A stretch of DNA of 64,000 nt from Sipunculus nudus (Eukaryota; Annelida; Sipuncula; Golfingiida; Sipunculidae). The position numbers and the translations under genes were made by a program. Within the stretch, counting starts at the first letter, position 1, and each line of letters begins with the position of its first letter. The stretch spans positions 52,683,812-52,747,811 of the forward strand of contig CM049314.1 in assembly GCA_026874595.1 (NCBI GenBank). The letters are read 5' to 3'. Positions 37,901-52,100 of this stretch are shown here, one piece after another. The notes under the pieces are model-generated. The model ran no database searches. It saw nothing but the letters and a program-made list of their open reading frames with translations, and was not told the DNA's origin.

Positions 37901-40900
37901 CTGGCCAAATGACTGAATCTTGCCAGAAGAATCATAACAATTCTCCACACAGAAAGGTTCATGTTCACACCAGCACAGCTGCTGACCAAATGACTGAATC
38001 TTGCCAGAAGAATAAAAAACCATTCTCCAGACAGAAAGGTTCATGTTCACACCAGCAGAGCTGCTGGCCAAATGACTGAATCTTGCCAGAAGAATCATAA
38101 CAATTCTCCACACAGAAAGGTTCATGTTCACACCAGCACAGCTGCTGACCAAATGACTGAATCTTGCCAGAAGAATAAAAAACCATTCTCCAGACAGAAA
38201 GGTTCATGTTCACACCAGCAGAGCTGCTGGCCAAATGACTGAATCTTGCCAGAAGAATTATAACAATTCTCCACACAGAAAGGTTCATGTTTTACACCAG
38301 CACAGCTGCTGACCAAATGACTGATTCTTTGAAGAAGAATCATAACAATTCTCCACACAAAAAGGTTCATGTTCACACCAGCACAGCTGCTGGCCAAATG
38401 ACTGAATCTTGCCAGAAGAATCATAACAATTCTCCACACAGAAAGGTTCATGTTCACACCAGCACAGCTGCTGGCCAAATGACGGATTCTTTGAAGAAGA
38501 ATCATAACAATTCTCCACACAGAAAGGTTCATGTTCACACCAGCACAGCTGCTGGCCAAATGACGGATTCTTTCAAGAAGTTTCATAACAATAATTCTTA
38601 GCACAGAAAGGTTCATGTTCACACCAGCAGAGCTGCTGGCCAAATGACTGAATCTTGCCAGAAGAAACAATACCATTCTCCACACAGAAAGGTTCATGTT
38701 CACACCAGCACAGCTGCTGGCCAAATGACGGATTCTTTGAAGAAGAATCATAACAATTCTCCACACAGAAAGGTTCATGTTCACACCAGCACAGCTGCTG
38801 GCCAAATGACGGATTCTTGCCAGAAGAATCATAACAATTCTCCACACAGAAAGGTTCATGTTCACACAAGCACAGCTGCTGGCTAAATGACGATTTCTTT
38901 CAAGAAGAATCATAACAATTCTCCACACAGAAAGGTTCATGTTCACACCAGCACAGCTGCTGGCCAAATGACTGAATCTTGCCAGAAGAATCATAACAAT
39001 TCTCGACAAAGAAAGGTTCATGTTCACACCAGCACAGCTGCTGGCCAAATGACATATTCTTCCAAGAAAAATCATAACAATTCTCCACACAGAAAGGTTC
39101 ATGTTAACACCAGCACAACTGCTGGCCAAATGACATATTCTTCCAAGAAGAATCATAACAATTCTCCACACAGAAAGGTTCATGTTCACACCAGCACAGC
39201 TGCTGGCCAAATGACGGATTCTTTGAAGAAGAATCATAACAATTCTCCACACAGAAAGGTTCATGTTCATACCAGCACAGCTGCTGGCCAAATGACTGAA
39301 TCTTGCCAGAAGAATCATAACAATTCTCCACACAGAAAGGTTCATGTTCACACCAGCACAGCTGCTGGCCAAATGACGGATTCTTTGAAGAAGAATCATA
39401 ACAATTCTCCACAGAGAAAGGTTCATGTTCACACACGCAGACCTGCTGGCCAAATGACTGAATCTTGCCAGAAGAATCATAACAATTCTCCACAAAGAAA
39501 GGTTCATGTCACACCAGCAGAGCTGCTGGCCAACAAACGGATTCTTCGAAGAAGAATCATAACAATTCTCCACACAGAAAGGTTCATGTTCACAACAGCA
39601 CAGCTGCTGGCCAAATGACGGATTCTTTGAAGAAGAATTATAACAATTCTCCACACAGAAAGGTTCATGTTCACACCAGCACAGCTGCTGGCCAAATGAC
39701 GGATTCTTTGAAGAAGAATCATAACAATTCTCCACACAGAAAGGTTCATGTTCACACGATCAGAGCTGCTGGCCAAATGACTGAATCTTGCCAGAAGAAT
39801 CATAACAATTCTCCACACAGAAAGGTTCATGTTTTACACCAGCACAGCTGCTGGCCAAATGACTGATTCTTTGAAGAAGAATCATAACAATTGTCCACAC
39901 AGAAAGGTTCATGTTCACACCGGCACAGCTGCTGGCCAAATGACTGAATCTTGCCAGAAGAATCATAACAATTCTCCACACAGAAAGGTTCATGTTCACA
40001 CCAGCACAGCTGCTGGCCAAATGACGGATTCTTTGAAGAAGAATCATAACAATTCTCCACACAGAAAGGTTCATGTTCACACCAGCACAGCTGCTTGCCA
40101 AATGACGGATTCTTTCAAGAAGGTTCATAACAATTCTCCACACAGAAAGGTTCATGTTCACACCAGCACAGCTGCTGGCCAAATGACTGAATCTTGCCAG
40201 AAGAATCATAACAATTCTCCACACAGAAAGGTTCATGTTCACACCAGCACAGCTGCTGGCCAAATGACGGATTCTTTGAAGAAGAATCATAACAATTCTC
40301 CACAGAGAAAGGTTCATGTTCACACACGCAGACCTGCTGGCCAAATGACTGAATCTTGCCAGAAGAATCATAACAATTCTCCACAAAGAAAGGTTCATGT
40401 CACACCAGCAGAGCTGCTGGCCAACAAACGGATTCTTCGAAGAAGAATCATAACAATTCTCCACACAGAAAGGTTCATGTTCACAACAGCACAGCTGCTG
40501 GCCAAATGACGGATTCTTTGAAGAAGAATTATAACAATTCTCCACACAGAAAGGTTCATGTTCACACCAGCACAGCTGCTGGCCAAATGACGGATTCTTT
40601 GAAGAAGAATCATAACAATTCTCCACACAGAAAGGTTCATGTTCACACGATCAGAGCTGCTGGCCAAATGACTGAATCTTGCCAGAAGAATCATAACAAT
40701 TCTCCACACAGAAAGGTTCATGTTTTACACCAGCACAGCTGCTGGCCAAATGACTGATTCTTTGAAGAAGAATCATAACAATTGTCCACACAGAAAGGTT
40801 CATGTTCACACCAGCACAGCTGCTGGCCAAATGACTGAATCTTGCCAGAAGAATCATAACAATTCTCCACACAGAAAGGTTCATGTTCACACCAGCACAG

Positions 40901-41555
40901 CTGCTGGCCAAATGACGGATTCTTTGAAGAAGAATCATAACAATTCTCCACACAGAAAGGTTCATGTTCACACCAGCACAGCTGCTTGCCAAATGACGGA
41001 TTCTTTCAAGAAGGTTCATAACAATTCTCCACACAGAAAGGTTCATGTTCACACCAGCACAGCTGCTGGCCAAATGACTGAATCTTGCCAGAAGAAACAT
41101 TACCATTCTCCACACAGAAAGGTTCATGTTCACACCAGCACAGCTGCTGGCCAAATGACGGATTCTTTGAAGAAGAATCATAACAATTCTCCACACAGAA
41201 AGGTTCATGTTCACACCGGCACAGCTACTGGCCAAATTACGATTTCTTTCAAGAAGAATCATAACAATTCTCCACACAGAAAGGTTCATGTTCACACCAG
41301 CACAGCTGCTGGCCAAATGACTGAATCTTGCCAGAAGAATCATAACAATTCTCCACACAGAAAGGTTCATGTTCACACCAGCACAGCTGCTGGCCAAATG
41401 ACGATTTCTTTCAAGAAGTTTCATAACAATTCTCCACACAGAAAGGTTCATGTTCACACCAGCACAGCTGCTGGCCAAATGACTGAATCTTGCCAGAAGA
41501 ATCATAACAATTCTCCACACAGAAAGGTTCATGTTCACACCAGCACAGCTGCTGG
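22910..41555. repeat. Large higher-order repeat: three tandem copies of 6,169 bp
   Basis: The same ordered series of about 76 monomers occurs three times, starting near 22,910, 29,080 and 35,250. Every distinctive unit I followed recurs at exactly +6,169 and +12,338: gaataaaaaaccattctcc units at about 23,803, 29,972 and 36,141; aataattcttag units at about 24,868, 31,037 and 37,206; gttttacacc units at about 25,951, 32,120 and 38,289. The length is 76 x 81 + 13 bp because of indel units. Copies are nearly identical. Copy 1 differs from copies 2 and 3 at 24,986 (A against G) and 26,731 (G against A), so the second and third copies are closest relatives. Confidence 0.92.
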
Positions 41556-44500
41556 CCAAATGACCGATTCTTTCAAGAAGTTTCATAACAATTCTCCACA
41601 AAGAAAGGTTCATGTTCACACCAGCACAGCTGCTGGCCAAATGACGATTTCTTTCAAGAAGAATCAGAACTATTCTCCACACAGAGAGGTTCATGTTCAA
41701 CCAGCACAGCTGCTGGCCAAATGACTGAATCTTGCCAGAAGAATCATAACAATTCTCCACACAGAAAGGTTCATGTTCACACCAGCACAACTGCTGGCCA
41801 AATGACGGATTCTTTGAAGAAGAATCATAACAATTCTCCACACAGAAAGGTTCATGTTCACACCAGCAGAGCTGCTGGCCAAATGACGGATTCTTTCAAG
41901 AAGTTTCATAACAATTCTCCACACAGAAAGGTTCATGTTCACACCAGCACAGCTGCTGGCCAAATAACGATTTTTTTCAAGAAGAATCATAACAATTCTC
42001 CACACAGAAAGGTTCATGTTCACACCAGCACAGCTGCTGGCCAAATGACTGAATCTTGCCAGAAGAATCATAACAATTCTCCACACAGAAAGGTTCATGT
42101 TCACACCAGCACAGCTGCTGGCCAAATGACGATTTCTTTCAAGAAGTTTCATAACAATTCTCCACACAGAAAGGTTCATGTTCACACCAGCACAGCTGCT
42201 GGCCAAATGACTGAATCTTGCCAGAAGAATCATAACAATTCTCCACAAAGAAAGGTTCATGTTCACACCTAGCAGAGCTGCTGGCCAAATGACGGATTCT
42301 TTGAAGAAGAATCATAACAATTCTCCACACAGAAAGGTTCATGTTCACACCAGCACAGCTGCTGGCCAAATGACTGAATCTTGCCAGAAGAATCATAACA
42401 ATTCTCCACACAGAAAGGTTCATGTTCACACCAGCACAGCTGCTGGCCAAATGACTGAATCTTGCCAGAAGAATCATAAAAATTCTCCACACAGAAAGGT
42501 TCATGTTCACACCAGCACAGCTGCTGGCCAAATGACGATTTCTTTCAAGAAGAATCATTACTATTCTCCACACAGAAAGGTTCATGTTCACACCAGCACA
42601 GCTGCTGGCCAAATGACTGAATCTTGCCAGAAGAATCATAACAATTCTCCACACAGAAAAGTTCATGTTCACACCAGCACAACTGCTGGCCAAATGACTG
42701 AATCTTGCCAGAAGAATCATAACAATTCTCCACACAGAAAGGTTCATGTTCACACCAGCACAGTTGCTGGCCAAATGACGATTTCTTTCAAGAAGTTTCA
42801 TAACAATAATTCTTAGCACAGAAAGGTTCATGTTCACACCAGCACAGCTGCTGGCCAAATGACGGATTCTTTCAAGAAGTTTCATAACAATTCTCCACAC
42901 AGAAAGGTTCATGTTCACACCAGCACAGCTGCTGGCCAAATGACGAATTCTTTCAAGAAGAATCATAACAATTCTCCACACAGAAAGGTTCATGTTCACA
43001 CCAGCACAGCTGCTGGCCAAATGACGGATTCTTTGAAAAAGAATCATAACAATTCTCCACACAGAAAGGTTCATGTTCACACCAGCACAGCTGCTAGCCA
43101 AATGACTGAATCTTGCCAGAAGAATCATAACCATTCTCCACACAGAAAGGTTCATGTTCACACCAGCACAGCTGCTGGCCAAATGACGGATTCTTTGAAG
43201 AAGAATCATAACAATTCTCCACACAGAAAGGTTCATGTTCACACCAGCACAGCTGCTGGCCAAATGACTGAATCTTGCCAGAAGAATCATAACAATTCTC
43301 CACACAGAAAGGTTCATGTTCACACCAGCACAGCTGCTGGCCAAATGACTGAATCTTGCCAGAAGAATCATAACAATTCTCCACACAGAAAGGTTCATGT
43401 TCACACCAGCACAGCTGCTGGCCAAATGACTGAATCTTGCCAGAAGAATCAAAACCATTCTCCAGACAGAAAGGTTCATGTTCACACCAGCAGACCTGCT
43501 GGCCAAATGACTGAATCTTGCAAAAAGAATCATAACAATTCTCCACACAGAAAGGTTTATGTTCACACCAGCACAGCTGCTGGCCAAATGACTGAATCTT
43601 GCCAGAAGAATCATAACAATTCTCCACACAGAAAGGTTCATGTTCACACCAGCACAGCTGCTGGCCAAATGACTGAATCTTGCCAGAAGAATCATAACCA
43701 TTCTCCAGACAGAAAGGTTCATGTTCACACCAGCAGACCTGCTGGCCAAATGACGGAATCTTGCAAAAAAAAAATCATAACAATTCTCCACACAGAAAGG
43801 TTCATGTTCACACCAGCACAGCTGCTGGCCAAATGACTGAATCTTGCCAGAAGAATCAAAACCATTCTCCACACAGAAAGGTTCATGTTCACACCAGCAG
43901 ACCTGCTGGCCAAATGACGGAATCTTGCAAAAAGAATCAAAACCATTCTCCAGACAGAAAGGTTCATGTTCACACCAGCAGACCTGCTGGCCAAATGACG
44001 GAATCTTGCAAAAAGAATCATAACAATTCTCCACACAGAAAGGTTCATGTTCACACCAGCACAGCTGCTGGCCAAATGACTGAATCTTGCCAGAAGAAAT
44101 CATAACAATTCTCCACACAGAAAGGTTCATGTTCACACCAGCACAGCTGCTGACCAAATGACTGAATCTTGCCAGAAGAATAAAAAACCATTCTCCAGAC
44201 AGAAAGGTTCATGTTCACACCAGCAGAGCTGCTGGCCAAATGACTGAATCTTGCCAGAAGAATCATAACAATTCTCCACACAGAAAGGTTCATGTTCACA
44301 CCAGCACAGCTGCTGACCAAATGACTGAATCTTGCCAGAAGAATAAAAAACCATTCTCCAGACAGAAAGGTTCATGTTCACACCAGCAGAGCTGCTGGCC
44401 AAATGACTGAATCTTGCCAGAAGAATTATAACAATTCTCCACACAGAAAGGTTCATGTTTTACACCAGCACAGCTGCTGACCAAATGACTGATTCTTTGA

Positions 44501-47500
44501 AGAAGAATCATAACAATTCTCCACACAAAAAGGTTCATGTTCACACCAGCACAGCTGCTGGCCAAATGACTGAATCTTTCCAGAAGAATCATAACAATTC
44601 TCCACACAGAGAGGTTCATGTTCACACCAGCACAGCTGCTGGCCAAATGACGGATTCTTTGAAGAAGAATCATAACAATTCTCCACACAGAACGGTTCAT
44701 GTTCACACCAGCAGAGCTGCTGGCCAAATGACTGAATCTTGCCAGAAGAAACATTACCATTCTCCACACAAAAAGGTTCATGTTCACATCAGCACAGCTG
44801 CTGGCCAAATGACGGATTCTTTGAAGAAGAATCATAACAATTCTCCACACAGAAAGGTTCATGTTCACACCAGCACAGCTGCTGGCCAAATGACTGAATC
44901 TTGCCAGAAGAATCATAACAATTCTCCACACAGAAAGGTTCATGTTCACACCAGCACAGCTGCTGGCCAAATGACGGATTCTTTGAAGAAGAATCATAAC
45001 AATTCTCCACACAGAAAGGTTCATGTTCACACCAGCACAGCTGCTGGCCAAATGACGGATTCTTTCAAGAAGTTTCATAACAATTCTCCACACAGAAAGG
45101 TTCATGTTCACACCAGCAGAGCTGCTGGCCAAATGACTGAATCTTGCCAGAAGAAACAATACCATTCTCCACACAGAAAGGTTCATGTTCACACCAGCAC
45201 AGCTGCTGGCCAAATGACGGATTCTTTGAAGAAGAATCATAACAATTATCCACACAGAAAGGTTCATGTTCACACCAGCACAGCTGCTGGCCAAATGACG
45301 GATTCTTGCCAGAAGAATCATAACAATTCTCCACACAGAAAGGTTCATGTTCACACAAGCACAGCTGCTGGCTAAATGACGATTTCTTTCAAGAAGAATC
45401 ATAACAATTCTCCACACAGAAAGGTTCATGTTCACACCAGCACAGCTGCTGGCCAAATGACTGAATCTTGCCAGAAGAATCATAACAATTCTCGACAAAG
45501 AAAGGTTCATGTTCACACCAGCACAGCTGCTGGCCAAATGACATATTCTTCCAAGAAGAATCATAACAATTCTCCACAGAGAAAGGTTCATGTTCACACA
45601 CGCAGACCTGCTGGCCAAATGACTGAATCTTGCCAGAAGAATCATAACAATTCTCCACAAAGAAAGGTTCATGTCACACCAGCAGAGCTGCTGGCCAACA
45701 AACGGATTCTTCGAAGAAGAATCATAACAATTCTCCACACAGAAAGGTTCATGTTCACAACAGCACAGCTGCTGGCCAAATGACGGATTCTTTGAAGAAG
45801 AATTATAACAATTCTCCACACAGAAAGGTTCATGTTCACACCAGCACAGCTGCTGGCCAAATGACGGATTCTTTGAAGAAGAATCATAACAATTCTCCAC
45901 ACAGAAAGGTTCATGTTCACACCATCAGAGCTGCTGGCCAAATGACTGAATCTTGCCAGAAGAATCATAACAATTCTACACACAGAAAGGTTCATGTTTT
46001 ACACCAGCACAGCTGCTGGCCAAATGACTGATTCTTTGAAGAAGAATCATAACAATTGTCCACACAGAAAGGTTCATGTTCACACCAGCACAGCTGCTGG
46101 CCAAATGACTGAATCTTGCCAGAAGAATCATAACAATTCTCCACACAGAAAGGTTCATGTTCACACCAGCACAGCTGCTGGCCAAATGACGGATTCTTTG
46201 AAGAAGAATCATAACAATTCTCCACACAGAAAGGTTCATGTTCACACCAGCACAGCTGCTGGCCAAATGACGGATTCTTTCAAGAAGGTTCATAACAATT
46301 CTCCACACAGAAAGGTTCATGTTCACACCAGCACAGCTGCTGGCCAAATGACTGAATCTTGCCAGAAGAAACATTACCATTCTCCACACAGAAAGGTTCA
46401 TGTTCACACCAGCACAGCTGCTGGCCAAATGACGGATTCTTTGAAGAAGAATCATAACAATTCTCCACACAGAAAGGTTCATGTTCACACCGGCACAGCT
46501 ACTGGCCAAATTACGATTTCTTTCAAGAAGAATCATAACAATTCTCCACACAGAAAGGTTCATGTTCACACCAGCACAGCTGCTGGCCAAATGACTGAAT
46601 CTTGCCAGAAGAATCATAACAATTCTCCACACAGAAAGGTTCATGTTCACACCAGCACAGCTGCTGGCCAAATGACGATTTCTTTCAAGAAGTTTCATAA
46701 CAATTCTCCACACAGAAAGGTTCATGTTCACACCAGCACAGCTGCTGGCCAAATGACTGAATCTTGCCAGAAGAATCATAACCATTCTCCACACAGAAAG
46801 GTTCATGTTCACACCAGCACAGCTGCTGGCCAAATGACTGAATCTTGCCAGAAGAATCATAACAATTCTCGACAAAGAAAGGTTCATGTTCACACCAGCA
46901 CAGCTGCTGGCCAAATGACATATTCTTCCAAGAAGAATCATAACAATTCTCCACACAGAAAGGTTCATGTTAACACCAGCACAACTGCTGGCCAAATGAC
47001 ATATTCTTCCAAGAAGAATCATAACAATTCTCCACACAGAAAGGTTCATGTTCACACCAGCACAGCTGCTGGCCAAATGACGGATTCTTTGAAGAAGAAT
47101 CATAACAATTCTCCACACAGAAAGGTTCATGTTCATACCAGCACAGCTGCTGGCCAAATGACTGAATCTTGCCAGAAGAATCATAACAATTCTCCACACA
47201 GAAAGGTTCATGTTCACACCAGCACAGCTGCTGGCCAAATGACGGATTCTTTGAAGAAGAATCATAACAATTCTCCACAGAGAAAGGTTCATGTTCACAT
47301 TCGCAGACCTGCTGGCCAAATGACTGAATCTTGCCAGAAGAATCATAACAATTCTCCACAAAGAAAGGTTCATGTCACACCAGCAGAGCTGCTGGCCAAC
47401 AAACGGATTCTTCGAAGAAGAATCATAACAATTCTCCACACAGAAAGGTTCATGTTCACAACAGCACAGCTGCTGGCCAAATGACGGATTCTTTGAAGAA

Positions 47501-48085
47501 GAATTATAACAATTCTCCACACAGAAAGGTTCATGTTCACACCAGCACAGCTGCTGGCCAAATGACGGATTCTTTGAAGAAGAATCATAACAATTCTCCA
47601 CACAGAAAGGTTCATGTTCACACGATCAGAGCTGCTGGCCAAATGACTGAATCTTGCCAGAAGAATCATAACAATTCTCCACACAGAAAGGTTCATGTTT
47701 TACACCAGCACAGCTGCTGGCCAAATGACTGATTCTTTGAAGAAGAATCATAACAATTGTCCACACAGAAAGGTTCATGTTCACACCGGCACAGCTGCTG
47801 GCCAAATGACTGAATCTTGCCAGAAGAATCATAACAATTCTCCACACAGAAAGGTTCATGTTCACACCAGCACAGCTGCTGGCCAAATGACGGATTCTTT
47901 GAAGAAGAATCATAACAATTCTCCACACAGAAAGGTTCATGTTCACACCAGCACAGCTGCTTGCCAAATGACGGATTCTTTCAAGAAGGTTCATAACAAT
48001 TCTCCACACAGAAAGGTTCATGTTCACACCAGCACAGCTGCTGGCCAAATGACTGAATCTTGCCAGAAGAATCATAACAATTCTC
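38380..48085. repeat. Left copy of a ~9.7-kb duplication (offset 10,788 bp)
   Basis: The order of variant units from about 38,380 to 48,085 matches 49,170 to 58,870 at a constant offset of 10,788 bp. Markers include the frame-shifted aacaaacggattcttcg units, the cctagcagagc unit (about 42,268 and 53,056), the aggtttatg unit (about 43,554 and 54,342) and the gaagaaatcataac deletion unit (about 44,095 and 54,883). It overlaps the last part of the third 6,169-bp copy, so it arose after or through that amplification. Confidence 0.85.
44110..46165. repeat. Block shared with 19,680-21,735 (offset 24,433 bp)
   Basis: Unit order matches 19,680-21,735 at a constant 24,433 bp, including the two gaataaaaaacc units, the aactatcc-like caattatccacac unit and the caattctacacacag unit (about 21,541 and 45,974). 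Small differences mark the two copies, for example cacatcagcac near 44,786 where the other has cacaccagcac. This is a long-range relation between two non-adjacent parts of the array. Confidence 0.75.
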
Positions 48086-49169
48086 CAGACAGAAAGGTTC
48101 ATGTTCACACCAGCAGACCTGCTGGCCAAATGACGGAATCTTGCAAAAAGAATCATAACAATTCTCCACACAGAAAGGTTCATGTTCACACCAGCACAGC
48201 TGCTGGCCAAATGACTGAATCTTGCCAGAAGAATCATAACAATTCTCCACACAGAAAGGTTCATGTTCACACCAGCACAGCTGCTGGCCAAATGACTGAA
48301 TCTTGCCAGAAGAATAAAAAACCATTCTCCAGACAGAAAGGTTCATGTTCACACCAGCAGAGCTGCTGGCCAAATGACTGAATCTTGCCAGAAGAATTAT
48401 AACAATTCTCCACACAGAAAGGTTCATGTTTTACACCAGCACAGCTGCTGGCCAAATGACTGATTCTTTGAAGAAGAATCATAACAATTCTCCACACAAA
48501 AAGGTTCATGTTCACACCAGCACAGCTGCTGGCCAAATGACTGAATCTTTCCAGAAGAATCATAACAATTCTCCACACAGAAAGGTTCATGTTCACACCA
48601 GCACAGCTGCTGGCCAAATGACGGATTCTTTGAAGAAGAATCATAACAATTCTCCACACAGAACGGTTCATGTTCACACCAGCAGAGCTGCTGGCCAAAT
48701 GACTGAATCTTGCCAGAAGAAACATTACCATTCTCCACACAAAAAGGTTCATGTTCACACCAGCACAGCTGCTGGCCAAATGACGGAATCTTGCAAAAAT
48801 AATCAAAACCATTCTCCAGACAGAAAGGTTCATGTTCACACCAGCAGACCTGCTGGCCAAATGACGGAATCTTGCAAAAAGAATCATAACAGTTCTCCAC
48901 ACAGGAAGGTTCATGTTCACACCAGCACAGCTGCTGGCCAAATGACGGATTCTTTCAAGAAGAATCATAACAATTCTCCACACAGAAAGGTTCATGTTCA
49001 CACCAGCAGAGCTGCTGGCCAAATGACTGAATCTTGCCAGAAGAATCATAACAATTCTCCACACAGAAAGGTTCATGTTTTACACCAGCACAGCTGCTGG
49101 CCAAATGACTGATTCTTTGAAGAAGAATCATAACAATTCTCCACACAGAAAGGTTCATGTTCATACCAG

Positions 49170-52100
49170 CACAGCTGCTGGCCAAATGACTGAATCTTGC
49201 CAGAAGAATCATAACAATTCTCCACACAGAAAGGTTCATGTTCACACCAGCACAGCTGCTGGCCAAATGACGGATTCTTTGAAGAAGAATCATAACAATT
49301 CTCCACACAGAAAGGTTCATGTTCACACCAGCACAGCTGCTGGCCAAATGACGGATTCTTTCAAGAAGTTTCATAACAATAATTCTTAGCACAGAAAGGT
49401 TCATGTTCACACCAGCAGAGCTGCTGGCCAAATGACTGAATCTTGCCAGAAGAAACAATACCATTCTCCACACAGAAAGGTTCATGTTCACACCAGCACA
49501 GCTGCTGGCCAAATGACGGATTCTTTGAAGAAGAATCATAACAATTCTCCACACAGAAAGGTTCATGTTCACACCAGCACAGCTGCTGGCCAAATGACGG
49601 ATTCTTGCCAGAAGAATCATAACAATTCTCCACACAGAAAGGTTCATGTTCACACAAGCACAGCTGCTGGCTAAATGACGATTTCTTTCAAGAAGAATCA
49701 TAACAATTCTCCACACAGAAAGGTTCATGTTCACACCAGCACAGCTGCTGGCCAAATGACTGAATCTTGCCAGAAGAATCATAACAATTCTCGACAAAGA
49801 AAGGTTCATGTTCACACCAGCACAGCTGCTGGCCAAATGACATATTCTTCCAAGAAGAATCATAACAATTCTCCACACAGAAAGGTTCATGTTAACACCA
49901 GCACAAATGCTGGCCAAATGACATATTCTTCCAAGAAGAATCATAACAATTCTCCACACAGAAAGGTTCATGTTCACACCAGCACAGCTGCTGGCCAAAT
50001 GACGGATTCTTTGAAGAAGAATCATAACAATTCTCCACACAGAAAGGTTCATGTTCATACCAGCACAGCTGCTGGCCAAATGACTGAATCTTGCCAGAAG
50101 AATCATAACAATTCTCCACACAGAAAGGTTCATGTTCACACCAGCACAGCTGCTGGCCAAATGACGGATTCTTTGAAGAAGAATCATAACAATTCTCCAC
50201 AGAGAAAGGTTCATGTTCACACACGCAGACCTGCTGGCCAAATGACTGAATCTTGCCAGAAGAATCATAACAATTCTCCACAATGAAAGGTTCATGTCAC
50301 ACCAGCAGAGCTGCTGGCCAACAAACGGATTCTTCGAAGAAGAATCATAACAATTCTCCACACAGAAAGGTTCATGTTCACAACAGCACAGCTGCTGGCC
50401 AAATGACGGATTCTTTGAAGAAGAATTATAACAATTCTCCACACAGAAAGGTTCATGTTCACACCAGCACAGCTGCTGGCCAAATGACGGATTCTTTGAA
50501 GAAGAATCATAACAATTCTCCACACAGAAAGGTTCATGTTCACACGATCAGAGCTGCTGGCCAAATGACTGAATCTTGCCAGAAGAATCATAACAATTCT
50601 CCACACAGAAAGGTTCATGTTTTACACCAGCACAGCTGCTGGCCAAATGACTGATTCTTTGAAGAAGAATCATAACAATTGTCCACACAGAAAGGTTCAT
50701 GTTCACACCGGCACAGCTGCTGGCCAAATGACTGAATCTTGCCAGAAGAATCATAACAATTCTCCACACAGAAAGGTTCATGTTCACACCAGCACAGCTG
50801 CTGGCCAAATGACGGATTCTTTGAAGAAGAATCATAACAATTCTCCACACAGAAAGGTTCATGTTCACACCAGCACAGCTGCTTGCCAAATGACGGATTC
50901 TTTCAAGAAGGTTCATAACAATTCTCCACACAGAAAGGTTCATGTTCACACCAGCACAGCTGCTGGCCAAATGACTGAATCTTGCCAGAAGAATCATAAC
51001 AATTCTCCACACAGAAAGGTTCATGTTCACACCAGCACAGCTGCTGGCCAAATGACGGATTCTTTGAAGAAGAATCATAACAATTCTCCACAGAGAAAGG
51101 TTCATGTTCACACACGCAGACCTGCTGGCCAAATGACTGAATCTTGCCAGAAGAATCATAACAATTCTCCACAAAGAAAGGTTCATGTCACACCAGCAGA
51201 GCTGCTGGCCAACAAACGGATTCTTCGAAGAAGAATCATAACAATTCTCCACACAGAAAGGTTCATGTTCACAACAGCACAGCTGCTGGCCAAATGACGG
51301 ATTCTTTGAAGAAGAATTATAACAATTCTCCACACAGAAAGGTTCATGTTCACACCAGCACAGCTGCTGGCCAAATGACGGATTCTTTGAAGAAGAATCA
51401 TAACAATTCTCCACACAGAAAGGTTCATGTTCACACGATCAGAGCTGCTGGCCAAATGACTGAATCTTGCCAGAAGAATCATAACAATTCTCCACACAGA
51501 AAGGTTCATGTTTTACACCAGCACAGCTGCTGGCCAAATGACTGATTCTTTGAAGAAGAATCATAACAATTGTCCACACAGAAAGGTTCATGTTCACACC
51601 GGCACAGCTGCTGGCCAAATGACTGAATCTTGCCAGAAGAATCATAACAATTCTCCACACAGAAAGGTTCATGTTCACACCAGCACAGCTGCTGGCCAAA
51701 TGACGGATTCTTTGAAGAAGAATCATAACAATTCTCCACACAGAAAGGTTCATGTTCACACCAGCACAGCTGCTTGCCAAATGACGGATTCTTTCAAGAA
51801 GGTTCATAACAATTCTCCACACAGAAAGGTTCATGTTCACACCAGCACAGCTGCTGGCCAAATGACTGAATCTTGCCAGAAGAAACATTACCATTCTCCA
51901 CACAGAAAGGTTCATGTTCACACCAGCACAGCTGCTGGCCAAATGACGGATTCTTTGAAGAAGAATCATAACAATTCTCCACACAGAAAGGTTCATGTTC
52001 ACACCGGCACAGCTACTGGCCAAATTACGATTTCTTTCAAGAAGAATCATAACAATTCTCCACACAGAAAGGTTCATGTTCACACCAGCACAGCTGCTGG

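Noticed and set aside
22910-41555. The three 6,169-bp copies as a pure assembly duplication
   Set aside because: Copies differ at specific bases (for example 24,986 and 26,731 and their equivalents), which argues for real separate copies, although exact copy number still needs long reads.
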